A stretch of DNA of 48,657 bases from UBA6382 sp963617965 (GCA_963617965.1 CAVEQO010000016.1:1-48657), one strand, 5' to 3'. Shown: positions 8,368 to 18,316, counted from the first letter of the stretch. Numbers and translations are program-made. Notes: generated from the sequence alone by a model not told the origin.

Positions 8368-8937
8368 TTATTTGGCCGCTGCCGACTTGCCGGACTTGCG
8401 GCGAATAACCTCTCCTACATACAAAATACCTTTGCCTTTGTAAGGCTCCGGCTTGCGGAACGAGCGAATCTTGGCACAAACGAGTCCGAGGAGTTCCTTG
8501 TTGCAAGATTCCAGACAAATATAAGGGCGCTTGTTTCTCTCAGATTTGGTCACGATTGAGATCTCTTTCGGCAACTCCATGAAAATGGGATGAGTGTAAC
8601 CAAGAGCAAACTCTATGACCTGACCTTCGTTGGACACGCGATAGCCGACACCGACCAATTCCATCTCGCGTTTGTAACCCTCAGACACTCCAACCACCAT
8701 GTTGTTGACCAAAGCACGGTAGAGACCGTGGAAAGCATGCTTCTGCTTCGGGTTGACGGAGTCGTTAGCCTCGTCCATTTCAAAGGTCATCTGGCCATTA
8801 TCAATCTTAACTACAATAGAAGGATGCACAAATTGGCTTAACTCACCCTTCGGTCCTTTTACAGACACTACATTATCCTTGATGTCAACTGTTACACCTG
8901 CAGGAATGTTAATCGGCAATTTACCTATTCTTGACAT
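8368..8937 (-). CDS. rplF: 50S ribosomal protein L6 (uL6)
   Basis: 189 residues, two repeated L6 domains near the factor-binding centre. MSRIGKLPINIPAGVTV, then VKGPKGELS and the C-terminal PEPYKGKGILYVGEVIRRKSGK are diagnostic. Unlike its neighbours it has a perfect Shine-Dalgarno sequence: minus-strand AAGGAGG at 8945-8951, 7 bases before the ATG. Bacteroidota rarely use this signal, so initiation here may differ from the rest of the operon. Confidence 0.99.
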   Translation of the reverse strand: MSRIGKLPINIPAGVTVDIKDNVVSVKGPKGELSQFVHPSIVVKIDNGQMTFEMDEANDSVNPKQKHAFHGLYRALVNNMVVGVSEGYKREMELVGVGYRVSNEGQVIEFALGYTHPIFMELPKEISIVTKSERNKRPYICLESCNKELLGLVCAKIRSFRKPEPYKGKGILYVGEVIRRKSGKSAAAK

Positions 8938-8944
8938 GTGATTT

Positions 8945-8951
8945 CCTCCTT
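8945..8951 (-). promoter_or_regulatory. Perfect Shine-Dalgarno sequence of rplF
   Basis: Minus-strand AAGGAGG, then 7 bases (AAATCAC), then the rplF ATG. The other ribosomal genes whose upstream sequence I checked have AT-rich leaders without such a motif. Its presence in a genome with few such sequences is notable. Confidence 0.8.
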
Positions 8952-8956
8952 AAACG

Positions 8957-9352
8957 TTAATAAACATAACAGAGTACCTCGCCACCGATCTTAAGCTGCG
9001 AAGCCTCCTTGTCCGTCATCACTCCCTTGGATGTGGAGATGATGGCAACTCCCAAACCGTTAATTACTCTCGGCATGCTCTTGTAGCCGGTATACTTGCG
9101 CAAACCCGGCGAAGAAATCCTCTGCAAGGATTTGATTGCATTGGTCTTGCCTGTTGCATCGTACTTCAGCGCGATTTTAATCATGCCCTGCTTGCCATCC
9201 TCAATAAACTTGAAATTGAGAATGTAGCCTTTCTCAAAAAGGATTTTGGTAATGTCCTTCTTCAAATTTGACGCCGGCACCTCCACTACCCTGTGATTGG
9301 CGTGAATAGCGTTTCTGAGGCGTGTCAAATAATCTGCTATTGGATCTGTCAT
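8957..9352 (-). CDS. rpsH: 30S ribosomal protein S8 (uS8)
   Basis: 131 residues. S8 binds the central domain of 16S rRNA and, in E. coli, represses the spc operon by binding the rplE mRNA. MTDPIADYLTRLRNAIHANHR at the N-terminus and GLGVAIISTSKGVMTDKEA with GGEVLCYVY at the C-terminus are diagnostic. It is preceded by a 68-base gap after rpsN, longer than most gaps in this operon. Confidence 0.99.
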   Translation of the reverse strand: MTDPIADYLTRLRNAIHANHRVVEVPASNLKKDITKILFEKGYILNFKFIEDGKQGMIKIALKYDATGKTNAIKSLQRISSPGLRKYTGYKSMPRVINGLGVAIISTSKGVMTDKEASQLKIGGEVLCYVY

Positions 9353-9420
9353 ATGAAATAAATGTTTTAATTAATCGGGAGAACCCGACAATATTAAAAA
9401 AGCTGTCTTGCTTTCAAAAA

Positions 9421-9723
9421 TTACCAGCTTGCTTTCTTCACTCCGGGAATGAGACCAGCTGAAGCCATCTCGCGGAACTGGATACGGGAGAGACCGAACT
9501 GACGGAGATACCCCTTCGGACGGCCGGTGATCTTACACCTGTTGTGCAGACGGATGGGATTTGCGTTGCGCGGAATCTCCTGCAGCTTGCGGGCGGCCTC
9601 ATAAGCCTCCGCCGGATCTGTAGACTTGTTGACGATCTCTTTCAGCGCTGCACGCTTGGCAGCATATTGAGCAACCATCTTCGCGCGCTTCACCTCACGC
9701 GCTTTCATTGATTCTTTTGCCAT
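9421..9723 (-). CDS. rpsN: 30S ribosomal protein S14 (uS14), zinc-free form
   Basis: 100 residues, the long zinc-independent S14. It begins MAKESMKAREVKRAKMV and ends with NRCKITGRPKGYLRQFGLSR and GLIPGVKKASW. The zinc-binding short form has two CxxC pairs; here only one Cys is seen, so no zinc site. S14 sits in the 30S head. The position between rplE and rpsH is standard. Confidence 0.98.
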   Translation of the reverse strand: MAKESMKAREVKRAKMVAQYAAKRAALKEIVNKSTDPAEAYEAARKLQEIPRNANPIRLHNRCKITGRPKGYLRQFGLSRIQFREMASAGLIPGVKKASW

Positions 9724-9728
9724 CGTAA

Positions 9729-10283
9729 TTATTTTTTAGCATTCTTAAAAGGAAGGCCGAACTCTTTCAACAGCGCAAATCCCTCTTCGTCAGTGGCGGC
9801 TGTCGTAACGAATGTTATATTCATGCCTTGGATACGGTCTACTGCATCAATATTGATTTCGGGGAAAATGATCTGCTCCTCGATACCGAGTGTGTAATTC
9901 CCGCGACCGTCGAATTTTCCGCCAATACCCTTGAAGTCACGGATACGCGGCAAGGCAACCCTCACAAGTTTCTCCAGAAACTCATACATACGCTCACGGC
10001 GAAGTGTAACTCTGGCACCGATAGGCATCTTCTTGCGGAGCTTGAAGTTGGCAATATCCTTCTTCGAAACCGTAGCGACAGCCTTCTGACCGGTAATTGC
10101 CGTAAGTTCATTGATTGCGACATCAATGATTTTCTTGTCCTGAGTGGCGGCTCCGAGTCCCTGATTGACAACAATCTTCTTCAACACAGGAATCTGCATC
10201 GGTGAACTGTAGCCGAACTGTTTCATCAATGCAGGAGCGATGCGCTCTGCATATTCTTTCTTTAATTGTGCTGTATTTGCCAT
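9729..10283 (-). CDS. rplE: 50S ribosomal protein L5 (uL5)
   Basis: 184 residues. L5 binds 5S rRNA and contacts S13 and the P-site tRNA. PVLKKIVVNQGLGAATQDKK, KLRKKMPIGARVTLRRERMYEFLEKLVRVALPRIRDFKG and the end region are conserved. Its ATG overlaps the rplX stop by one base (TAATG), which suggests translational coupling. Confidence 0.98.
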   Translation of the reverse strand: MANTAQLKKEYAERIAPALMKQFGYSSPMQIPVLKKIVVNQGLGAATQDKKIIDVAINELTAITGQKAVATVSKKDIANFKLRKKMPIGARVTLRRERMYEFLEKLVRVALPRIRDFKGIGGKFDGRGNYTLGIEEQIIFPEINIDAVDRIQGMNITFVTTAATDEEGFALLKEFGLPFKNAKK

Positions 10284-10603
10284 TAGTTGATTTCCTCCCC
10301 TGATTTCTTTGCATAACGCACACGCTTGCCGTCTGCATTCATTCTACGACCGATACGGGTAGGTTTTCCCGTCTTGGGATCTACCACGTTCAAATTTGAA
10401 ATATGGATAGGAGCCTCCTGCTTAATGATACCTCCCTGAGGATTCTTCGCACTCGGTTTCTGGCTCTTTGACACCATATTGATACCCTCTACAATGGCGC
10501 GCTGCGTCTCTACCAGCACCTTGAGGACCTTGCCTTTGGCTCCTTTGTCCTCACCGGCGTTAACATAGACAGTGTCGCCTCTCTTGATATGTAATTTACT
10601 CAT
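10283..10603 (-). CDS. rplX: 50S ribosomal protein L24 (uL24)
   Basis: 106 residues, a KOW-domain protein that starts large-subunit assembly and lies near the exit tunnel. HIKRGDTVYVNAGEDKGAKGKVLKV (residues about 5-29) is the KOW motif, and KTGKPTRIGRRMNADGKRVRYAKKSGE the C-terminal signature. It follows rplN by 22 bases and its stop overlaps the rplE start by one base. Confidence 0.98.
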   Translation of the reverse strand: MSKLHIKRGDTVYVNAGEDKGAKGKVLKVLVETQRAIVEGINMVSKSQKPSAKNPQGGIIKQEAPIHISNLNVVDPKTGKPTRIGRRMNADGKRVRYAKKSGEEIN

Positions 10604-10625
10604 TGTGATAATGCGGTTAAATAAG

Positions 10626-10991
10626 TTAAAGTACTTCGGGAGCCAGAGACACGACTTTCATGTTAACTGCACGCAATTCACGGGCAACAGGACCAAAAAT
10701 ACGGCTGCCTCTCAGCTCGTTGGCATTATTCAGCAAAACACAAGCATTGTCATCAAAGCGGATATACGAGCCGTCAGCACGGCGGATCTCCTTCTTTGTC
10801 CGTACAATAAGTGCCTTGGAAACAGTACCTTTCTTGATGTCACTCGACGGGATAACGTTCTTGACGGTAACGACAATCACGTCGCCAACAGAGGCGTAGC
10901 GTCTTCTTGTTCCGCCCAAAACACGGATACAGAGACACTCGCGTGCACCACTGTTGTCTGCAATAGTTAATCTGGATTCTGTCTGTATCAT
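10626..10991 (-). CDS. rplN: 50S ribosomal protein L14 (uL14)
   Basis: 121 residues, near the usual 122. L14 forms intersubunit bridges at the factor-binding side. MIQTESRLTIADNSGARECLCIRVLGG and the C-terminal RELRAVNMKVVSLAPEVL are typical. It is the first gene of the spc segment but lies only 2 bases after rpsQ, so no separate promoter is expected. Confidence 0.99.
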   Translation of the reverse strand: MIQTESRLTIADNSGARECLCIRVLGGTRRRYASVGDVIVVTVKNVIPSSDIKKGTVSKALIVRTKKEIRRADGSYIRFDDNACVLLNNANELRGSRIFGPVARELRAVNMKVVSLAPEVL

Positions 10992-10993
10992 AA

Positions 10994-11251
10994 TTACTTG
11001 GCTCTTTCTACGATTTTAACAACTCTCCATCTCTTGGACTTGCTCAACGGACGGGTTTCCATGAGCAGCACGGTGTCACCGGGATTGCACTCGTTGTTCT
11101 CGTCGTGTGCATGATATTTCTTTGTCTTAGAGACGAACTTACCATAAATCGGGTGCTTTTCCTTAAAGCGGGCGGCAACAACGACAGTCTTGTCCATCTT
11201 GTTGCTGACAACAACACCCTGACGTGTCTTTCTTAAATTTCTTTCTTCCAT
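10994..11251 (-). CDS. rpsQ: 30S ribosomal protein S17 (uS17)
   Basis: 85 residues from the ATG at 11251 (MEERNLRKTRQGVVVS). An in-frame TTG three codons earlier is less likely. The OB-fold core carries VVSNKMDKTVVVA and HPIYGKFVSKTKKYHAHDE, and the end has ETRPLSKSKRWRVVKIVE, all diagnostic. S17 binds 16S rRNA helices 7 and 11 early in assembly. It follows rpmC by 12 bases. Confidence 0.98.
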   Translation of the reverse strand: MEERNLRKTRQGVVVSNKMDKTVVVAARFKEKHPIYGKFVSKTKKYHAHDENNECNPGDTVLLMETRPLSKSKRWRVVKIVERAK

Positions 11252-11263
11252 GGAATTCAAACT

Positions 11264-11458
11264 TTACTTGTTTAATTCTCTTTGACGGAGCTCTGTCTTG
11301 ATACGAGCAATATTACGACGCATAGTCCTAATTTTGGCAGTATCAGCAACAGGAGAAATGGAATGGGTCAAGAGCGTCTGGGCGTAGACTCCCTCTTCCG
11401 TTTCAAGTCTTTCCCGCAATTCCTTTGTAGGGATTTCTCTAATTTCTGCGTTTTTCAT
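11264..11458 (-). CDS. rpmC: 50S ribosomal protein L29 (uL29)
   Basis: 64 residues, two long helices. MKNAEIREIPTKELRERLET and MRRNIARIKTELRQREL are family features. L29 lies at the exit tunnel and forms part of the docking site for trigger factor and SRP. Its ATG overlaps the rplP stop by four bases (ATGA), a sign of translational coupling. Confidence 0.97.
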   Translation of the reverse strand: MKNAEIREIPTKELRERLETEEGVYAQTLLTHSISPVADTAKIRTMRRNIARIKTELRQRELNK

Positions 11459-11883
11459 AAGGCTTTTTCTTCGTAATCACGTCTAACAATAAACTTCGTA
11501 ACAATCGGAAGCTTCTGCGCTGCAAGGCGCAATGCCTCCTTGGCTATCTCATAAGAAACCCCTTCTACCTCAAACAGGATACGTCCGGGCGTTACAGGAA
11601 ACACGAAACCCACAGGGTCACCCTTACCTTTACCCATACGCACATCCGCAGGCTTCTTGGTTATCGGCTTGTCAGGAAAAATTCTGATCCAGACCTGACC
11701 CTGACGCTGCATATAGCGTGTCACCGCTACACGGGCAGCCTCAATCTGACGACTATTGATCCATTCGGTCTCAAGGCTCTTGATGCCGAAACTGCCAAAA
11801 GCCAACTGATTACCTCTCTGGGCGTTGCCTTTGCTACGACCTTTTTGCGGTCTTCTGTATTTAGTTCTTTTAGGCTGTAACAT
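11455..11883 (-). CDS. rplP: 50S ribosomal protein L16 (uL16)
   Basis: 142 residues. L16 is needed for the A-site and peptidyl-transferase architecture. MLQPKRTKYRRPQKGRSKG, GSFGIKSLETEWINSRQIEAARVA and RMGKGKGDPVGFVFPVTPGRILFE are diagnostic; the last contains the basic loop (MGKGKG) near the A-site tRNA elbow. It overlaps rpmC by four bases and follows rpsC by 11 bases. Confidence 0.99.
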   Translation of the reverse strand: MLQPKRTKYRRPQKGRSKGNAQRGNQLAFGSFGIKSLETEWINSRQIEAARVAVTRYMQRQGQVWIRIFPDKPITKKPADVRMGKGKGDPVGFVFPVTPGRILFEVEGVSYEIAKEALRLAAQKLPIVTKFIVRRDYEEKAL

Positions 11884-11894
11884 AGTTCATCAAA

Positions 11895-12635
11895 TTAACG
11901 GTTATTATTTCTTCTGCGGTGATTGTTCCTGTCGCCGCCTCTCCTGCCGCCAAAGCCGGAACGGCCGCCCTTTTCGGACTGCTGCGTGAAATCAGGCGCC
12001 AAGTCTTTCTTGCCGTAGATTTCCCCCCGGCAAATCCAGACCTTGATGCCAAGGAGACCAACCTTTGTCAAGGCTTCTGTCTGGCAATAATCAATGTCTG
12101 CGCGGAAAGTGTGCAGCGGGGTACGCCCCTCCTTGTACATTTCCTTGCGCGCCATTTCCGCTCCGTTCAAACGTCCTGAAATCTGGATCTTGATTCCCTC
12201 GGCACCCATTCTCATTGCGTTGGATATGGCCATCTTGATTGCACGGCGATACGCCACCATACCCTCTATTTGACGAGCGATGCTCTTGCCAACAATCTGA
12301 GCGTCAAGTTCAGGCTTCCTTACCTCAAAGATATTGATTTGAATATCCTTGTCGGTAATTTTCTTAAGTTCTTCCTTAAGCTTGTCGACTTCCTGACCGC
12401 CCTTGCCAATGATCACACCCGGGTGCGAAGAGCAAACAGTGATAGTTACAACTTTAAGGGTACGTTCAATGACAATCCTTGATACGCTTGCCTTGGCAAG
12501 GCGGACATCAAGATATTTGCGGATCTTGCTGTCCTCAAGAATAGAATCACCGAATCTCTTACCTCCGTACCAGTTGGAGTCCCAACCACGGATAATACCA
12601 AGACGGTTACTTATCGGATTAATTTTCTGTCCCAT
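11895..12635 (-). CDS. rpsC: 30S ribosomal protein S3 (uS3)
   Basis: 246 residues from the ATG at 12635 (MGQKINPISNRLGIIRGWDS). S3 lines the mRNA entry channel together with S4 and S5. The KH domain has VIIGKGGQEVDKLKEELK (near residues 66-83) with the GxxG loop. The C-terminal about 25 residues form a low-complexity Gly/Arg/Asn tail (from about residue 221), longer than in E. coli S3 (about 233 residues). The start follows the rplV stop by two bases. Confidence 0.98.
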   Translation of the reverse strand: MGQKINPISNRLGIIRGWDSNWYGGKRFGDSILEDSKIRKYLDVRLAKASVSRIVIERTLKVVTITVCSSHPGVIIGKGGQEVDKLKEELKKITDKDIQINIFEVRKPELDAQIVGKSIARQIEGMVAYRRAIKMAISNAMRMGAEGIKIQISGRLNGAEMARKEMYKEGRTPLHTFRADIDYCQTEALTKVGLLGIKVWICRGEIYGKKDLAPDFTQQSEKGGRSGFGGRRGGDRNNHRRRNNNR

Positions 12636-12637
12636 AC

Positions 12638-13033
12638 TCAATCATTTTTTGAATCTACGTAGAGCGTAATGTGGTTTGAACGCTTGCGGATTCTGTATCC
12701 TCTTCCTTGAGGGGCGGGTCTCATGCGCTTGAGAGTTACACCTTCGTCCACATAAGCTTTACTAACATACAGTTCGCCTGCTTCGGCTTTCCTGTCATTT
12801 TTCTGCTCCCAGTTAGAAATTGCAGAACGAAGCAGCTTCTCCAAAGGAACAGACGCCGCTTTCTGCGAGAATCTAAGTGTACCAAGAGCACGACCTACCT
12901 CCATCCCGCGGATAAGATCTACCACATAGCGCATCTTGCGTGGAGAAGAGGGCACATTTTGCAGACTTGCAAAATACTGGGTCTTACGGGCCTCTTTTCT
13001 TTCATTGGCCGCATTCTTTTTTCTTGCTCCCAT
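12638..13033 (-). CDS. rplV: 50S ribosomal protein L22 (uL22)
   Basis: 131 residues. L22 extends a beta-hairpin into the exit tunnel near the macrolide site. VPSSPRKMRYVVDLIRGMEVGRALGTL in the N-terminal half and PAPQGRGYRIRKRSNHITLYV at the tunnel hairpin/C-terminus are diagnostic. An N-terminal extension of about 15 residues (Lys/Asn/Ala-rich) precedes the conserved domain. It follows rpsS after 35 bases. Confidence 0.98.
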   Translation of the reverse strand: MGARKKNAANERKEARKTQYFASLQNVPSSPRKMRYVVDLIRGMEVGRALGTLRFSQKAASVPLEKLLRSAISNWEQKNDRKAEAGELYVSKAYVDEGVTLKRMRPAPQGRGYRIRKRSNHITLYVDSKND

Positions 13034-13068
13034 TATATTATTCTTTTGTTTTTCAAAGGTTACAACTC

Positions 13069-13335
13069 CTATTTCTTGTTGCCGGCATGGCCACCGAACT
13101 TACGGGTCGGAGCGAACTCGCCCAACTTATGCCCTACCATGTTTTCGGTAACATAAACAGGAATAAATTTATTACCGTTGTGGACTGCAATTGTATGACC
13201 AACGAAGTCTGGCGATATCATTGAAGCCCTGGCCCATGTCTTCACGACAGACTTCTTGCCACTCTCATTCATAGCGAGAACTTTCTTCTCCAGAGAAACT
13301 GCAATATATGGACCTTTTTTAAGTGAACGACTCAT
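13069..13335 (-). CDS. rpsS: 30S ribosomal protein S19 (uS19)
   Basis: 88 residues. S19 binds S13 in the 30S head. MSRSLKKGPYIAVSLEKKV, TWARASMISPDFVGHTIAVHNG and the tail HKLGEFAPTRKFGGHAGNKK are family hallmarks. It lies between rplB and rplV in the S10-operon order. Confidence 0.99.
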   Translation of the reverse strand: MSRSLKKGPYIAVSLEKKVLAMNESGKKSVVKTWARASMISPDFVGHTIAVHNGNKFIPVYVTENMVGHKLGEFAPTRKFGGHAGNKK

Positions 13336-13347
13336 AATCTACCTGAT

Positions 13348-14175
13348 TTACTTTTTATTACTTCTTTCAATGATATACTTGTTGGACTGCTTCTTTGGCG
13401 AGCGGGTCTTGAGACCCTTTGCATACAAGCCGGTGCGTGAGCGCGGATGACCACCACTCTGGCGTCCTTCACCACCGCCCATCGGGTGATCGTGCGGGTT
13501 CATTACAACACCACGGTTGTGTGGCCTGCGACCAAGCCAGCGAGAACGACCGGCCTTACCGGAACTCTCGAGTGCATGGTCAGAATTTCCCACACTGCCG
13601 ATTGTCGCCTTGCAAGCACTCAGAATCTGACGGATTTCACCAGAAGGAAGCTTGACTACGCAGTAACGTCCCTCACGAGAAGTCAACTGTGCGAAATTTC
13701 CTGCCGAACGTGCCAACAAGGCACCCTGACCGGGACGCAACTCTATATTGTGAATCACCGTACCTACAGGAATGTTCTGCAGAGGCAAAGAGTTGCCCAC
13801 TTCCGGAGCGGCATCCGCACCGGACATCACTACAGTCCCTACGGTCAAGCCGTTCGGGGCTATGATATAACGTTTTTCACCATCGGCATAAAACAGCAGC
13901 GCAATGCGAGCAGAACGGTTCGGATCATACTCGATTGTTTTTACTGTTGCCGGAACACCATCTTTTTCTCTTTTGAAATCGATGAAACGGAACTTTCTCT
14001 TGTGCCCGCCGCCCAAATAGCGCATTGAACGGCGTCCGGCATTGTTACGACCGCCCGTAGAGCGTTTGCCGTATACAAGAGACTTTTCTGGTACTGACGC
14101 AGTAATTTCCTCAAACGTACCAATAATCTTATGTCTCTGGCCCGGTGTTGTAGGCCTAAATTTCCGTACTGCCAT
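13348..14175 (-). CDS. rplB: 50S ribosomal protein L2 (uL2)
   Basis: 275 residues, the normal size. L2 is one of the most conserved ribosomal proteins and is needed for subunit joining and peptidyl-transferase activity. KRSTGGRNNAGRRSMRYLGGGHKRKFRFIDF in the N-terminal third and RGVVMNPHDHPMGGGEGRQSGGHP (about residues 223-246) with the conserved His near the active centre are clear. It follows rplW by 5 bases. Confidence 0.99.
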   Translation of the reverse strand: MAVRKFRPTTPGQRHKIIGTFEEITASVPEKSLVYGKRSTGGRNNAGRRSMRYLGGGHKRKFRFIDFKREKDGVPATVKTIEYDPNRSARIALLFYADGEKRYIIAPNGLTVGTVVMSGADAAPEVGNSLPLQNIPVGTVIHNIELRPGQGALLARSAGNFAQLTSREGRYCVVKLPSGEIRQILSACKATIGSVGNSDHALESSGKAGRSRWLGRRPHNRGVVMNPHDHPMGGGEGRQSGGHPRSRTGLYAKGLKTRSPKKQSNKYIIERSNKK

Positions 14176-14180
14176 TTTTG

Positions 14181-14477
14181 TTAGATATTACTATAGAAAT
14201 CAATTGTTTCACCTTCGCTCAACTCTACCAATGCCTTTTTGTAGGCGTTTGTGCGGCCCTTGATAAGTCCCGAACGGGTATAGCGCGACTTATTCTTGCC
14301 TGCGTAGTTCATCGTGCGAACTGATATAACATTCACATTGTAGCGAGCCTCGACCTCTGCCTTTATCTGCAGCTTGTTGGCCTTGGGGCGCACAATAAAG
14401 CCGAACACATTGTTATGCTTTTCTGTAATGGCGGTCATCTTCTCAGTGACCAGCGGTTTTATTATATAATATGCCAT
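14181..14477 (-). CDS. rplW: 50S ribosomal protein L23 (uL23)
   Basis: 98 residues. L23 is at the exit tunnel rim, the main contact for trigger factor and SRP. IIKPLVTEKMTAITEKHNNVFGFIVRPKANKLQIK and the strand VISVRTMNYAGK fit the family. It lies between rplD and rplB with gaps of 13 and 5 bases. Confidence 0.97.
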   Translation of the reverse strand: MAYYIIKPLVTEKMTAITEKHNNVFGFIVRPKANKLQIKAEVEARYNVNVISVRTMNYAGKNKSRYTRSGLIKGRTNAYKKALVELSEGETIDFYSNI

Positions 14478-14490
14478 ATCTTAAATCTGC

Positions 14491-15120
14491 TTACTTGTTA
14501 AGGACGCCTTCGATATCTTTAAGCGCGCTCTCCGTAACGACAAGCACGCCGGCATCAAGAATTCCGTAGGTGTTCAGCTGGCTTGCCGTGGTGACACCGG
14601 CTTTCTTGAGATTGCGGGCTGACAAAAACATATTCCTATCTATGCCGCTCAGAGCTACAAGCACTTTCTTGTCGGCAATTTTCAGATTTTCCACAAAAGC
14701 TATGAAGTCTTTTGTCTTCGGTGCTTCAAATGTGAAATCCTCAACCACGACCAGCGCGGACTCCTTGACCTTGTAGGAAAGGGCCGACTTGCGCGCAAGC
14801 TGCTTTACCTTTTTGTTCAGCTTGAAACCGTAATCTCTGGGCTTCGGACCGAACACACGGGCTCCGCCTACCAATACCGGCGAGTTGATATCACCGCGGC
14901 GGGCACCACCGCCGCCTTTCTGACGACCGAGCTTGCGGGTGGAACCGCTCATTTCACTTCTTTCCTTCGTTTTGGCTGTACCCTGACGCTGTGCGGCAAG
15001 ATACTGCTTCACGTCCAGATATATCGCATGGTCGTTAGGCTCAATTGCAAAAATCGAATCGAGGAGAGTTACCTTCTTGCCGGTATCTTGACCATTTCTG
15101 TTTAATACGCTAACTTCCAT
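14491..15120 (-). CDS. rplD: 50S ribosomal protein L4 (uL4)
   Basis: 209 residues. L4 binds domain I of 23S rRNA and sends a loop into the exit tunnel; in E. coli it also represses the S10 operon. SEMSGSTRKLGRQKGGGGARRGDINSPVLVGGARVFGPKPRDY (about residues 55-97) is the tunnel loop. Its ATG overlaps the rplC stop by one base (TAATG). I see no clear E. coli-type S10 leader in front of rpsJ, so the control by L4 is uncertain here. Confidence 0.98.
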   Translation of the reverse strand: MEVSVLNRNGQDTGKKVTLLDSIFAIEPNDHAIYLDVKQYLAAQRQGTAKTKERSEMSGSTRKLGRQKGGGGARRGDINSPVLVGGARVFGPKPRDYGFKLNKKVKQLARKSALSYKVKESALVVVEDFTFEAPKTKDFIAFVENLKIADKKVLVALSGIDRNMFLSARNLKKAGVTTASQLNTYGILDAGVLVVTESALKDIEGVLNK

Positions 15121-15737
15121 TATCCTTTAATTAAAACGATTGAACCTTTACACCCGGCCACAGACCCCTTGATGACAAGAAGGTTCTTCTCCGGGATAAC
15201 TTTCAAAACACGGAGGTTTTGTGTAGTAACACGTTCATTACCCATCTGACCACCCATGCGCATACCCTTGAACACCTTTGCCGGATAAGAGCAGGCACCT
15301 ATAGAACCCGGCTTGCGGGCCCGGTCATCCTGACCGTGGGTTGCCTGACCTACACCGCCAAAACCATGACGTTTCATTACGCCCTGAAAACCGTGTCCTT
15401 TAGAAGTTCCCACAACATCAACAAACTTGGTGTCTGCAAAAATTTCTACAGTGACAGTGTCTCCTAAATTCAGGTCTTGATCAAAACCCTTGAACTCGGC
15501 CAAGTGTCTCTTGGGGGTAGTACCAGCTTTGTCAAAATGTCCTTTCAACGCCTTTGTGGTGTTCTTTTCCTTTGCTTCCTGGAAGCCAAGCTGAACAGCC
15601 TCATAGCCATCTGTTTCAACATTTTTAATCTGAGTAACTACGCAAGGACCACATTCAATAACAGTGCATGGAACATTCTTTCCATCGGCACTGAAAACGG
15701 AAGTCATTCCGATTTTTTTTCCAATTAATCCTGGCAT
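15120..15737 (-). CDS. rplC: 50S ribosomal protein L3 (uL3)
   Basis: 205 residues. L3 reaches the peptidyl-transferase centre and is an early assembly protein. MPGLIGKKIGMTSVFSADGKNVPCTVIECGP, then GTSKGHGFQGVMKRHGFGG and RKPGSIGACSYPAKVFKGMRMGGQMG are diagnostic. It is 54 bases downstream of rpsJ and coupled to rplD by a one-base overlap. Confidence 0.98.
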   Translation of the reverse strand: MPGLIGKKIGMTSVFSADGKNVPCTVIECGPCVVTQIKNVETDGYEAVQLGFQEAKEKNTTKALKGHFDKAGTTPKRHLAEFKGFDQDLNLGDTVTVEIFADTKFVDVVGTSKGHGFQGVMKRHGFGGVGQATHGQDDRARKPGSIGACSYPAKVFKGMRMGGQMGNERVTTQNLRVLKVIPEKNLLVIKGSVAGCKGSIVLIKG

Positions 15738-15791
15738 TTCAGTTAAATTTAGTTTTCTTTCTTTTTCTAATAGTTACTTGTCTGCGGTTGA

Positions 15792-16097
15792 CTACACTTT
15801 GATTTCAACCTCCACGCCGCAAGGCAATTCAAGTTTCATCAATGAATCTACGGTCTTCGCTGTGGTGCTGTAGATGTCAATCAGACGCTTGTAGGACGAA
15901 ATCTCAAACTGTTCACGGCTCTTTTTGTTCACAAAAGTAGAACGGTTCACAGTAATGATGCGTTTGCGTGTAGGCAAAGGGATGGGTCCGCTGACCACCG
16001 CACCGGCTGCCTTTACCGCCTTGACAATCTTGTCCGCACTCTTCTCTACAAGAGTGTGGTCATAAGATTTCAGTTTAATTCTGATTTTCTGACTCAT
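15792..16097 (-). CDS. rpsJ: 30S ribosomal protein S10 (uS10, NusE)
   Basis: 101 residues. S10 is in the 30S head and is also the antitermination factor NusE, which binds NusB and NusG. MSQKIRIKLKSYDHTLVEKSADKIV, GPIPLPTRKRIITVNRS and the C-terminal LPCGVEVEIKV are typical. It is the first S10 gene, 86 bases after fusA; that gap holds a hairpin (16120-16157) but no promoter that I can recognise. Confidence 0.98.
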   Translation of the reverse strand: MSQKIRIKLKSYDHTLVEKSADKIVKAVKAAGAVVSGPIPLPTRKRIITVNRSTFVNKKSREQFEISSYKRLIDIYSTTAKTVDSLMKLELPCGVEVEIKV

Positions 16098-16119
16098 GTT
16101 TTTTCTTTTTTTCAGAAAG

Positions 16120-16157
16120 GCGGAGAACCCTTAAGAGTCATTCGTTAAGAGTTCCGC
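16120..16157 (-). promoter_or_regulatory. Hairpin in the fusA-rpsJ gap
   Basis: Inverted repeat 16120-16134 with 16145-16157: nine pairs (one wobble) plus four GC pairs beyond a 2-base bulge, around a loop of about 10 bases. No T-tract follows on the minus strand (the sequence after it is A-rich), so it is not a standard terminator. It lies just upstream of rpsJ and could mark an mRNA processing site or a control element at the str/S10 junction. Confidence 0.55.
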
Positions 16158-16183
16158 TCTTCCAATCCGATTTATACTGTGTG

Positions 16184-18316
<2,133 letters not shown>

